A stretch of 64,000 nt of DNA, taken from the NCBI RefSeq assembly GCF_032884065.1, contig NC_088865.1:50376489-50440488 (forward strand). Direction: 5' to 3'. The stretch comes from Artemia franciscana (Eukaryota; Arthropoda; Branchiopoda; Anostraca; Artemiidae). The translations under genes were made by a program, and so were the position numbers. Under the pieces are notes generated by a model, which did no database searches, had not been told where the DNA came from, and saw only the letters and a program-made list of their open reading frames with translations. Below, piece after piece: positions 21,561-31,215 of this stretch (position 1 is the stretch's first letter; every line of letters begins with the position of its first letter).

Positions 21561-21910
21561 TTCTTCCCAGATTTTATTGTCACTTCCTGAAATGAATCTA
21601 TGCTTAGAGTATTGTATTTTTCTTTTATTCTTTGGAAATGGCTATTCAATTCGGATGGAAGATAAAAATTGTCAAAAGGTAGTGCACCTTTCACTATTTT
21701 CTCTTCCATGTATGTCGAGGTATCAAAATCAATTATAAATACTTTGAAATTGCCATCTATAAGTACATTATCTGTCCTTAGATCTCCATTAGTAATTCTA
21801 CACTCTTCTAATCTCGCAACTATGGATACTATTTGATGGAATATATTAAGTACTTCACATTCACTCAATACTTTTTGTTGGAATATTTTAATGACTTTAC
21901 ATTCACTCAA
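21557..21910 (-). pseudogene. Protein-kinase-like catalytic-loop segment, left copy
   Basis: 117 codons. Residues 39-51, ITNGDLRTDNVLI, match the kinase catalytic loop HxDxxxxN with the catalytic Asp43 and Asn48 present but the His replaced. IIDFDTS at 59-65 sits where the DFG magnesium loop should be, as DFD. N-terminally a 45-nt tandem duplication gives two copies of SEC-[KE]V-[IL]-[KN]-IF. No N-lobe (glycine loop, VAIK lysine) is visible, so an active kinase is not encoded here. This left copy keeps the catalytic loop intact, whereas the right copy is disrupted. Kinase-fold membership is from motif; the family is not recognised. Confidence 0.6.
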
Positions 21911-21957
21911 CCAGCGATCACTTATTTAATCTCGCTTTATCTTTTCTTTGATGGGGA

Positions 21958-22236
21958 TTAAAAAAAAGCAAATTTTTTTTAACTGAAAGTAAGGAGCGAC
22001 ATTAAAACTTAAATCAAACAGAAATTGTTCCGTATATGAATAGGACTGTCCCTTCCTCAACGCCTCGCTACTTACGCTTAACTGTGACTCTTTGTCACAA
22101 CTCTACTTTTTAAAACAATAAAAACTAGCGTAAAGAGCAAGACATTGAAGAGGGATAGCCCCTTTCATATACAAAATAATTTCTGTTCGTTTTAGTTTTA
22201 ATGTCGCTCCCTACTTCCAGTTAAAAAAAACTTGTT
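21958..22236. repeat. Giant hairpin in left arm (diverged arms)
   Basis: Element 3' end, reversed: begins TTAA at 21,958-21,961 (flank A), then GCAAATTTTTTTTAACTGAAAG. Arms to about 22,085 and 22,115-22,236. Unlike younger copies, the two arms differ from each other at several sites (CCTTCCTCAACGCC against a partner reading CCTCTTCAATGTC), so this is an older copy. The family body continues in reverse to about 22,392. Confidence 0.75.
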
Positions 22237-22392
22237 TTTCATTTAATTTCTTAACGTTTTTCAACTAATGCAGGTTTGAATTTGGTTCACCGTACGCCAA
22301 AAGTTAAAACAAAATCTCCAGATCAATTTTGGCAGATTTATTCCGAATATAAAGGGTTGCCCCCTCCTCAATACCGTGCTCTTTACGTTAAA

Positions 22393-23850
22393 GCTGTTAA
22401 CGCTTTAAAGAAGCCTCATATTCTGATTAGACGGCCACCGTGTTTCAAACTTAGTTAATAGTAAAAATTTCGCGTGAAGAGTAATATATTGAGGAGGGGG
22501 GAACCCTTCATATGTGGCATTATTTCAGTTCCGTTTTTTCAAAAAATGCCGGTAAATCTGGCTCACCCTATATGAAATATCTCCCCCCTCACGGAAATCT
22601 CCTTGTGGAAATTTTAATCAGCATAAAGTGCACCCCCTCGTCCGTCCGATTTCCTCCAGACAGCTCCATTCTCGCTTGTAAAACTGCTTGAGGAAAATTC
22701 ATGCTGAAAAATTCTCATTAGCATTCTTTCATTTGAACAAGACTTCAATTGCTAATCTGTCTCTCGATAACTCAAGAAATGCCCCCCCCCCTTTCGTGGA
22801 AATTATTTCCCAGAAAACAAAACACGCCTATAAAAGCCCTTGGATTATTCCACCTGGACATCTCCACACAAGAAATTTGGCAAGGATAATATAAGACAAT
22901 TAAAAAGAATTTCGTATAGTAATTCTGTTAAAACCCCCAGTGTAATATATCCCCTAGATTATTCACCCTCCAGAAATTTCCCTCCTCAAGGAAGATTCTC
23001 CTCATAGAAATCTACCGCACACACCCGCCAAAAGAAATGGCTATGTGCTTCCCAATAACAAATACTGCATGTAAACAATGGGCAAACTTCACAACTTGCA
23101 GCCCTTCCCGGGATTCTGTGGGTCATTCTACGCCTAAAGACATAGTTATTAGATCTTTTGACTGTGTTGAACAAAAGGCTATCTCAAAATTTTGGTCCGG
23201 TGACTTTGGGAAAAGAATGAGAATGGGAGGGGGCCTAGTTGCCTTCCAATTCTTTTGGTCACTTAAAAATGGCACTAGAACTTTTAATTTCAGTTTGAAT
23301 GAGTTCTCTCGAGTTATTCTAGGACCACTGGGTCGACACGATCACCCATAGGAATAAAAAAAAAAACAAACAAATGAACACGCATCCACGAACTTTCTTC
23401 TGGCAAAAAATATAAAATTCCACTTTTTTGCAGGTAAGAGCTTGAAACCTCCTCAGTAGGGTAGGCTACTCTGATACGGTGAGTCTGGTTGTATGATTTT
23501 ATGATGGTCCGATTATTAAGATCTATGACTTTTAGCGTTTTTTCTCCCTTTTTGCGAAATAAGGCAATAAGGCAAATATTATCAGGCACTTTACTTTTGG
23601 TGGGTAAGACTAATATCGATAAAAATCATATATTTGAAATAGGCATAAAAAACCTAATTCTTTTGAAGCATCTTACTTACAGTTCGCTCCTGAAATACTG
23701 AAATAATGACTGAAATAAATGACTGAAATAAAATACTGAACTTACACTGAAATAATGCATTAAGTCCATCTTTTTCTTCACTTAGGCAGCGGTATTGCGC
23801 TGCCAATGATGATAACTGAATGAATTTATAGTCATAATTTAAATGCTTAC
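22393..23850 (-). mobile_element. Spacer of the inverted duplication: diverged reverse hairpin element
   Basis: Lies between the arms. From about 22,980 to 23,640 it is a reverse-oriented, degraded family member (AGGACCACTGGGTCGACACG near 23,320; GAGCTTGAAACCTCC near 23,430; CTCCCTTTTTGCGAAATAAG near 23,545). About 22,480-22,970 is unassigned C-rich/AT-rich sequence. No gene apart from the exon to its right. Confidence 0.6.
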
Positions 23851-24055
23851 CAGAAGGGATGACAGAGCCATAAATCTTATCTGCCCACCCAGCGTAATGC
23901 CTTATTGAAAAACAACAAAATATGAAAATAATATTATTGAAATAACAGCCAATTGAAAACTCTACATCTGCTTGAGATTCGACTAAAGGCTTTCTTTTGT
24001 GAAGTGTCTCAAGTCGAGCTAAGTAATCCTTATCTCGCAAGGCCAGCTCAACCAG
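23851..24055 (-). CDS. Aldehyde dehydrogenase (ALDH1/2-type) exon, solitary
   Basis: Exon from acceptor TAATTTTCAG|CTG at 24,055 to donor TCTG|GTAAGC at 23,851 (205 nt, phase 0 in, phase 1 out). It reads LVELALRDKDYLARLETLHK, RKPLVESQADVEFSIGC, then RHYAGWADKIYGSVIPSG. This matches the NAD-binding region of class 1/2 aldehyde dehydrogenases (ERD.YLA.LETLDNGKP and YYAGWADKI.G.TIP). The enzyme oxidises aldehydes to acids; the catalytic Cys and Glu would lie in later exons that I cannot find here. Between SIGC and RHYAGW there are 14 residues (YFNNIIFIFCCFSI) where the family normally has one, an in-frame AT-rich insertion that looks like a relic intron and would disturb a core helix. Either a pseudogene fragment or one exon of a gene with very long introns. 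Confidence 0.72.
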
Positions 24056-24454
24056 CTGAAAATTAAAGTAAAATAACGGTTAAACATATGATGAAAGCAG
24101 ATCCGTTTTTCAATGCACGTTTTTAGTCTTAACACTACGCGAGCTTGTTTGAAAACACAAATAGGTGCTTATAAGTTTGTCCTAATGCACTACACAATCT
24201 TTCAAGAACTTTAAGCAATGTTTAGTCAGAGAGCCACTCGCCGAAAATATGACTAGTAGGTGAGAGTCTTTTGCTTTTAGCTTTGAGTCAATCTAAAGCT
24301 TTAACGTAAAGAGCAAGGTATTGAGGAGGGGGCAACCCTTTATATACGGAATAAATCTGCCAAAACTAATCTGGAGATTTTGTTTTAACTTTTGGCGTAC
24401 GGTGAACCGAATTCAAACCTGCATTAGTTGAAAGACGTTAAGAAATTAAATGAA

Positions 24455-24734
24455 AAACAAGTTTTTTTTTAACTGGAAGTAAGGAGCGACATTAAAACTA
24501 AAACGAACAGAAATTATTTTGTATATGAAAGGGGCTATTCCTCTTCAATGTCTTGCTCTTTACGCTAGTTTTTATTGTTATAAAAAGTAGAATTGTGACA
24601 AAGAGTCACAATTTAGCGTGAGTAGCGAGGCGTTGAGGAAGGGACAGTTCTATTCATATACGGAACGATTTCTGTTCGATTTAAGTTTTAATGTCGCTCC
24701 TTACTTTCAGTTAAAAAAAAATTGTTTTTTTTAA
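24455..24734. repeat. Giant hairpin in right arm
   Basis: Counterpart of 21,958-22,236, here forward, ending TTAA at 24,734 followed by T. Arms about 24,470-24,565 and 24,600-24,734. Inner-arm and outer-arm sequences differ in the same way as in the left arm, so the hairpin was already diverged when the locus was duplicated. Confidence 0.75.
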
Positions 24735-24779
24735 TCCCCATCAAAGAACAGATAAAGCGAGATTAAATAAGTGATCGCT

Positions 24780-25401
24780 GGTTGAGTGAATGTGAAGTCA
24801 TTAAAGTATTCCAACAAAAAGTATTGAGTGAATGCGAAGTACTTAATATATTCCATCAAATAGTGTTCATAGTTGCGAGATTAGAAGAGTGTGGAATTAC
24901 TAATGGAGATCTAAAGACAGATCTACTAATCTGTAGATCTGTGTAATCTAAAGGAGATCTACTTATGGATGGCAATTTCAAAGTATTTATAATTGATTTT
25001 GATACCTCGACATACATGGAAGAGAAAATAGTGAAATGTGCAATACCTTTTGACGATTTTTATCTTCCATCCGAATTGAATAGCCATTTCCAAAGAATAA
25101 AAGAAAAATACAATACTCTAAGCATAAATTCATTTCAGAAAGTGACAATAAAATCTGGGAAGAAATGACTAGACTCTGTGGAATAGGTCTAGAAACAATA
25201 TGGACTTTGGGACTAATATTGGCACAACTTTTACTTATTGAACCAGAAACATTTTGGGAGAGCACAGACTTGAAAGCTTTGGTAAGTAAATATCTGTATC
25301 CTCCATTTCACCAATGGTCAATAATTTATTGTTCATGGGTCAAAACTAAGATCCAAACAAAAGGCCGAATACCAAATAAATTTTGGAATATTTGTATTTA
25401 A
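24780..25401 (+). pseudogene. Kinase-like sequence, right copy (catalytic loop destroyed)
   Basis: Counterpart of 21,333-21,910. The catalytic-loop codons at 24,906-24,975 carry a net 33-nt gain relative to the left arm. The gain includes a perfect hairpin, ACAGATCTAC (24,917-24,926) and GTAGATCTGT (24,933-24,942), and an in-frame TAA. Downstream, IIDFDTS and the helix-F-like LETIWTLG are retained (ORFs 24,965-25,168 and 25,165-25,401) with the same frame break between them as in the left arm. Clearly non-functional as a kinase. Confidence 0.75.
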
Positions 25402-26160
25402 GTCTACCGTATATAAGTCTATCGTAAATAATAAAACAGAAATTTCAAAAGAATTGAAAGTAAATTTCAAAAAATTTAATTCCACAAAGAAGACTGAAAA
25501 TTACAAAGCAGAAACTGAGTTCTTCCCAGCACGTAGATCTTGCGTGTACTGTTTTCAACTTGTAGGCTGTTGATGCTTTAAACTAGGTAGGCGGTGGATG
25601 TTTTAAATTCGGTAGGTTGTTGATGTTTTAAAGTAGGTGGAGTGTTTATGTTTTATACTAGGAAGACTGTTGATGTTAAGCTGTTAATATTTTAAACTTG
25701 GTAGGCTGCTGATGTTTCAAAGTAGGTAGGCTGTCGATGTTTTAAACTAGTTAGATCGTTGATGTTTAAACTAAATGGGCTGTTAATATTTTAAACTAGG
25801 TAGGTTGCTGATGTTTTAAACTAGGTATGTCGTTGATGTTTCAAAAACGGGGGGAGGGGGGTAAAACCCCTCTATTTAAGCCCTTTGCCCTCTTCAAGCC
25901 TTGTGACGAGGTAATCTTAAAAAGTGAGAATATCGACCAAGTGGATAGCTTTACATAACTTATTATTAGTAAAATAGTGAGTTAATTAGTGGACTTTGGT
26001 TCATTTAAAGTAGAGAAATCGGGCACTAAGAACCCTAGCTACACCGCTTATAACGTCATAGGATGAGATCAAACATGCATTTAGTTATAGTGTTACGTCA
26101 TTGAAAATTGTTTGTAATGACGTTATTTGAAGATATAACTTGGTTTATTTAGTATAGCTT
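25371..26160. repeat. Right-arm-specific segment with degenerate ~28-bp minisatellite
   Basis: Absent from the left arm. From about 25,555 to 25,845 there are around ten irregular units of the form TGTTGATGTTTTAAACTAGG (approximate unit ~28 bp with substitutions and small indels). The rest (25,846-26,160) is unassigned. Junctions are GCCGAAT on the left and TTAGTCAGTG on the right. It may be an insertion here or a deletion from the left arm. Confidence 0.75.
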
Positions 26161-26193
26161 AGTCAGTGTAAAAACTTAACTCGACAGATCAAA

Positions 26194-26733
26194 ATGAAAA
26201 AAATCTTGAATTTTTTTATCCCTAAACATTTCAGCAACACAGAGATGACTGGAGTAGAGCTCCAGCCTTCTAAAGCTGGAACCATCAACACTGCCACAGA
26301 TGAGGAACATTCGGTGTCTCAAAAAGTAGAATGGAATTACAGGCAAGGAAAATTCATTTTACGGTCTACAGAAAGCCGCAGTATTGCTTCAAGAGAAGAA
26401 GAAACAAGTTATGAAGCGGTATTAGACTATAGAACAGGAATAATCACGGGCGAAAAAACAATTAGTGAAACGCCCTATAAAAGCAGCAGTAAAAAAATTA
26501 GACACTCAAAATTAGAAGACAGACTCTACCAATGTAGTGAATCAGCTGAGAACACTCCAGAACAAACAAGTCTTGTGAATGCTATTACGAAGGACTCAAA
26601 TGTGACAGAAAAGCAATTCGAAGAAGAACCAGGTCTAAAGAATGAATTAGAAGAGCCAAGTCCTGTGCCTATCCAAGATACTACTCTCGCATTGCCAGTA
26701 GTAGAAAATGATGAAAATAAAGGATTAATGTGA
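26194..26733 (+). CDS. Unknown ORF, right copy (179 aa)
   Basis: Starts MKKILNFFIPKHFSNTEMTG and ends PVVENDENKGLM. It is acidic and Ser/Thr/Glu-rich with no hydrophobic segment, so predicted disordered and cytoplasmic or nuclear if made. It is a homologue of 20,881-21,318 with substitutions spread over the whole length. The last ~40 codons fall in the first unit of a 502-bp tandem array, and the same tail (KNELEEPS..PIQDTT) recurs at 27,120 and 27,630. A second short ORF at 26,756-26,977 (NPFVDLIVPTVVVKSLSVSQ) follows in another frame, repeated in the array. No family recognised. The conserved start in both arms suggests it was a real gene before duplication. Confidence 0.45.
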   Translation: MKKILNFFIPKHFSNTEMTGVELQPSKAGTINTATDEEHSVSQKVEWNYRQGKFILRSTESRSIASREEETSYEAVLDYRTGIITGEKTISETPYKSSSKKIRHSKLEDRLYQCSESAENTPEQTSLVNAITKDSNVTEKQFEEEPGLKNELEEPSPVPIQDTTLALPVVENDENKGLM

Positions 26734-27860
26734 CGAGGTATTACACTCTGAAATTTTGTCTAATCTAGTGATGCCTGCCAATCCCTTTGTAGATTTAATT
26801 GTGCCTACTGTTGTCGTTAAATCTCTTTCGGTGTCTCAAACGTCTATTGGTGCTCCAAAAGTATCGATTCTAACAACAAAAAGTACTAACAATGAACAAG
26901 ATGTAGAAGAAGGAAAAGTATCGAATATCGTTGAAAAAATTCCACCTGGAATTAGTGACAAAATAATCAGAGGCTGACATGTTTTTGTTTACACTCAACC
27001 TGACTTCAACTTGAATCAGTGACAAAGAAACCAGACGCCGACATGTTTTGTTGATGCTCAACTTGAGTGTTACAAAGAATTGAGTATTACAAATTGTTCA
27101 ATCGTAACGAAAACACAATTCGAAGAAGGAGCAGGTCTAAAGAATGAATTAGAAGAGCCAAGTCCTGTGCCTATCCAAGATACTACTCATGCATTGCCAG
27201 TAGCAGAAAATGAAGAAAAGGAAGGATTGATGTGACGAAGTATTACATTCTGAAATTTTGTTTAGTCTAGTGATGCCCGCCTATCCCGTTGCAGATTTAA
27301 TTGTACCTACTCTTGTCATTGAATCTCTTCCGGTGTCTCAAACATCTAAAGGTGCTCCATAGGCATAGATTCTAACAACAAAAAGTACTAACGCTGAACA
27401 AGATATAGAAGAAGGGAAAGTATCGAATATCTTTGAGAACGTTACACCTGAAATCAGTGACAAAATGATCAGAGGCCGACATTTTTTAGTTGTCGCTCAA
27501 CCTGAGCTCAACTTGAATCAGCGACAAAGAAACCAGACGTCGACATGTTTTGTTAATGCTGAACTTGAGTGTTACGGAGAATTGAGCATTACAAATTGTT
27601 CAATCGTAACGGAAAAACAATTCGAAGAAGAAACAGGTCTAAAGAATGAACTAGAAGAGCCAAGTTCTATGCCTATCCAAGATACTACTCTTGCATTGCC
27701 AGTAGCAGAAAATGAAGAAAAGGAAGGATTAATGTGACGAAGTATTACACAGAAATTTTGTTTAATCTAGTGATGCACGCCAATCCCGTTGTAGATTTAA
27801 TTGTGCCTACTGTTCTCGTTGAATCTCTTCCGGTGTCTCAAATATCTAATGGTGCTCCAA
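26614..27860 (+). repeat. 502-bp tandem repeat, about 2.5 units
   Basis: CAATTCGAAGAAG-type unit starts occur at 26,614, 27,116 and 27,618, exactly 502 bp apart. Each unit carries the C-terminal codons of the unknown ORF (ELEEPS, PIQDTT, ALPV) and the following NP.VDLIVPT ORF. The first unit is continuous with the full ORF; the third breaks at GGTGCTCCAAAGG near 27,860. An ORF at 27,465-27,737 spans a unit junction. Units differ by scattered substitutions. Confidence 0.9.
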
Positions 27861-27996
27861 AGGATAACAAATCTGTGATCTTGCGCGTTGAAAATCCTCC
27901 CACACATAAATCGCCCATAGGTTTTCAATTCTGCTGAAAATTTCCGTGAGCATTTTCTCGGACATTAGCTATCCTTACACATAAAGTCACCGACGA

Positions 27997-28006
27997 GAAA
28001 GTAAGA

Positions 28007-28053
<47 letters not shown>
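27997..28053 (+). repeat. Long poly(A) tract
   Basis: About 55 uninterrupted A residues after GTAAGAC. It could be the tail of a retroposed copy on the plus strand or a simple repeat. No target-site duplication was found. Confidence 0.8.
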
Positions 28054-28056
<3 letters not shown>

Positions 28057-28649
28057 AAGTGGAAGTAGCCACTACCCTGAAAAGTGATAAGTTCATTGGA
28101 GGCGCTGAATTTCATCGTTTTACGATGACAAGGGATCTAATAGACATAAAAAAATCTATGTTTATTTGATCAGAATAAACGTCTATCACTTTACAGCATT
28201 CGAAAAAAAAATTTCTTCGTAAACTTTTTTTCGGGTTTAAATATATCACAAATTAACTTATAAAAAAAAGCAACATTGCAGGGGGTCTATAGGCTCACAT
28301 TTGGCGGACAGTCAATTGACAACACAAAAATAAACCACGTAGGCTAATAAAAATAATATTCCTTAATATTTATGTTTCTCAAAAAGGCTCTCAAAAACTA
28401 AAGTTAAGCTTTTTGAAATTGATAGGAATTTCTTTAATTACTCATATTCAACCCTTCTCTAAGACTTTCCTTATTAAACCTAATATTGCGTTCTCTCTTT
28501 TTACACCCCTAAGTGTTGTTTTAAAAACTAAATTAGCTTCCTCCAAAAGCAAATTAAACATCAAAAAGCAAAAGCAAATAAACAGCGCTACGACTTTGGA
28601 TTTCTATTTCAATGAGCTCTTTCCCGATCTTCCAGTATCATTGGTTCAA
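28054..28649. other. No gene recognised
   Basis: AT-rich. A short ORF at 28,413-28,649 is cut by the insertion of element copy 4 and has no recognisable motif. Confidence 0.45.
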
Positions 28650-28907
28650 TCAAACAGTTCGTGGTAACGAACTGTAGTAAGGAGCGACCCGGCTCAATAG
28701 TAACCAAAAGTCTAAAAAATGGAATTTTGGTACCAATAGCTACTTCAAAAGAATCGCATTTTGATGCTGATTTTAAATATATAAGTTTCATTAAGTTTAG
28801 TTTTACCCATCAAAAGTTACGAGCCTGAGAAAATAGAAGTTTCAAGCTCCTATCTACAAAAATGTGGAATTTTATATTTTTTGCCAGGAGGCAGATCACG
28901 GATGCGT

Positions 28908-28949
<42 letters not shown>

Positions 28950-29575
28950 CAGGGGTGATCGTATCGACCCAGTTGTCCTAGAATGTTGTGAGAGGGCTCA
29001 TTCTAACGAAAATGAAAAGTTCTAGTGCCCTTTTTAAGTGACCAAAAAAATTGGAGGGCACCTAGGCCCCCTCCCACACTAATTATTTTCCCAAAGTCAG
29101 TGGATCAAAATTCTGAGATAGCCATTTTATTCAGTGTAGTCAAAAAACCTTATAACTATGTCTTTGGGGACGACTTACTCCCTCACAGTCCCCGTGGGAG
29201 GGGTTACAAGTTCAAAACTTTGACCAGTGCTTACATATAGTAATAGTTATTGGGAAGTGTACAGACGTTTTCAGGAGGATTTTTTGGTTGAAGGCAGGGG
29301 TTGAGAAGAGGGGGATATGCTGGGGGAACCTTTCCATCGAGGAATTTGTCATTGGGGAAGAAAATGTCCATGAAGGGAGCGCAGGATTTACTAGCATTAC
29401 TTAAAAAAAAACAATGAAAAAGTTTTTTCAGCTGGAAGTAAGCAGCAGTATTAAAACTTAAAACGAACAGAAATTGTTACCCATGTGAGGGGCTCACCTC
29501 CTCCTAATACCTCGCTCTTTACGCTAAAGTATTTTTAGTAATTTCAACTATTTATTGTGCAGCTTTTGTGATTCG
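28650..29575 (+). mobile_element. Hairpin element copy 4 (3'-truncated)
   Basis: A|TCAAACAG start with terminal hairpin, a very long T-tract (28,911-28,949), conserved body to CTTTACGCTAAAG near 29,527, ending near GTGATTCG at 29,575. An internal deletion removes the block between GAGAAAAT and AGAAGTTTCAAGC (28,835). No 3' giant hairpin. Confidence 0.85.
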
Positions 29576-29584
29576 TGTTATTTG

Positions 29585-30118
29585 TAAATAACACTAGAAA
29601 ATCTTACACCCCCTTAATCGAAATTCTCTTCCTCCATGACAAATTCCTCCGTGGAAGGATATCCCAACGTAACCCCCTCCCCTAAAACCCTCCTCCCAAC
29701 CAAAAAATCCCCCTGAAAACGTCTGTACACTTCTCAATAATAATTACTATATGTAAACACTGGTCAAAGTTTACAAATTGAAGCCCATCCTAAGGACATA
29801 GTTATGAGTTTTTTCGACTATGCTGAATAAAATGGTTATCCCAGAACTTTGTTCCGGTGACTTTGGGGGAAAATGAGAGTGGGAGGAGGCCTAGGTGCCC
29901 TCCAATTTTTTGGTTACTTAAAAAGGGCACTAGAATTTTTTATTTCCGTTAGAATGAGCCCTCTCGTGTCATTTTAGGACCACTGGCTCGATATGGTCAC
30001 CCCTTGAGGAAGAAAAAAAACAGAACAAATAAACACGGATCAGTAATCTGTCTTCTGGAATTGGAATAGATTGAAAAATAAAAATTTCACATTTTTGTAG
30101 ATAGGAGCTTGAAATTTC
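29585..30118 (-). mobile_element. Hairpin element copy 5 (internal fragment, reversed)
   Basis: Reverse copy of the middle of the family, from ACTAGAAAATCTTACACCC to ATAGGAGCTTGAAATTTCAG, directly abutting copy 4 tail to tail. No family ends. Confidence 0.8.
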
Positions 30119-31215
30119 AGAATTTCAGAAATAATTTTCAAGCCAGTCAAAATAAAGGTTCTCAACCCATTTTTTGTGGTTGGTGTTCCCAACTCTTTTT
30201 TTTCTTTTTTTTTTTAACCTAGGTTCTCTTAACCAAAGAACGTACAGGTGTAAGTTTCAAGTTTTTCAGAAAATAAACTGTACTCTTTCTTATGGAAGAT
30301 ATTCTCCCAACGTATCCTATTTTATCTTATTCATGGGGTTTTCCTCCTGGCCCAAAGATTTGAGGGCATATGCTTCGAGCTGATTAGGAAAAAACTAATC
30401 CCTTTTTGGGCTTTGCTTTGAAGAGACCATGCCCTTAATATTAATTTTTTATTAGGTTCCTATTGGACTGGGTATTTTAGCCGCATGTTTAATATTAATA
30501 AGGAGCAATAAGGTTATTGGCCTATTTCTGAGTCCCCTAACACCCACTTCCCCTTCCGACAGAAATGTGAAATCACCTTCGCCCAGGCAACAATTTTCGT
30601 TAGTGTCAAGGCAATTGGGATTAAAGTTGATAGACCGTTTTCAAAAACAATATTTGGGGTGTCTGTACCCCAATTAAAAATAATATCTTTAAGGTAAATT
30701 CTAATATTTAAATCAAATTTTCTTTGCAATTTTTCTTTTTGCATTCATGTCTCCGTGGCCCAAGGACTTTAGGATATGTGTTTCAAGCTGGTCCAAAAAA
30801 TTACATCAACATAATCACCCTTTTCCAATATAAAGGGCACAGGAAAGGGTTGGTTGCTCTCCAAACACTTTAAGCTCTTAAAAATGGTACTATAACTTTC
30901 AATTTCCTATCAAATGATTTACCTTCCGACTTATACGACGATTTGTTCCGTACAACACATAAGTACAACAAAATCAACAGAACAAATAGATGAGAACAAA
31001 GGTACAAAGGTACATCACAAGTACAACAAAATCAACAAGGAAAAGGGTCAACAAAACAAACGGATGAGCCTGTGATATGGGGTGAGCTGTCAATAAGCTT
31101 GTGCCAATAACTTATCATGAAGCTCCTATAGTTTTGCAGTTATATCTGGAGCTTCAAATTTTCGTTTTATTCTCCGATTTCGACACGATAGAGGTAGATA
31201 AAACAGGTATTTATA
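30119..31215. other. No gene recognised
   Basis: AT-rich, with T-rich tracts near 30,195. Short ORFs only. Nothing supports an exon. Confidence 0.45.

Larger units (their letters stand above)
20657..22392. repeat. Left arm of large inverted duplication (kinase locus)
   Basis: About 1.74 kb, reverse complement of 24,296-26,850. It contains the unknown ORF, the two kinase-like ORFs and a giant hairpin. Relative to the right arm it lacks about 790 bp at 21,353 (right-arm 25,371-26,160). Arm identity is high, with scattered substitutions and a 1-nt difference that truncates the left unknown ORF. Confidence 0.9.
24296..26850. repeat. Right arm of large inverted duplication (kinase locus)
   Basis: Reverse complement of 20,657-22,392 plus about 790 extra bases at 25,371-26,160. 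The arms face each other across a 1.9 kb spacer that holds the ALDH exon. The matching edge near the spacer is TACGTTAAAGCT; the outer edge is near GGTGCTC. Confidence 0.9.
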
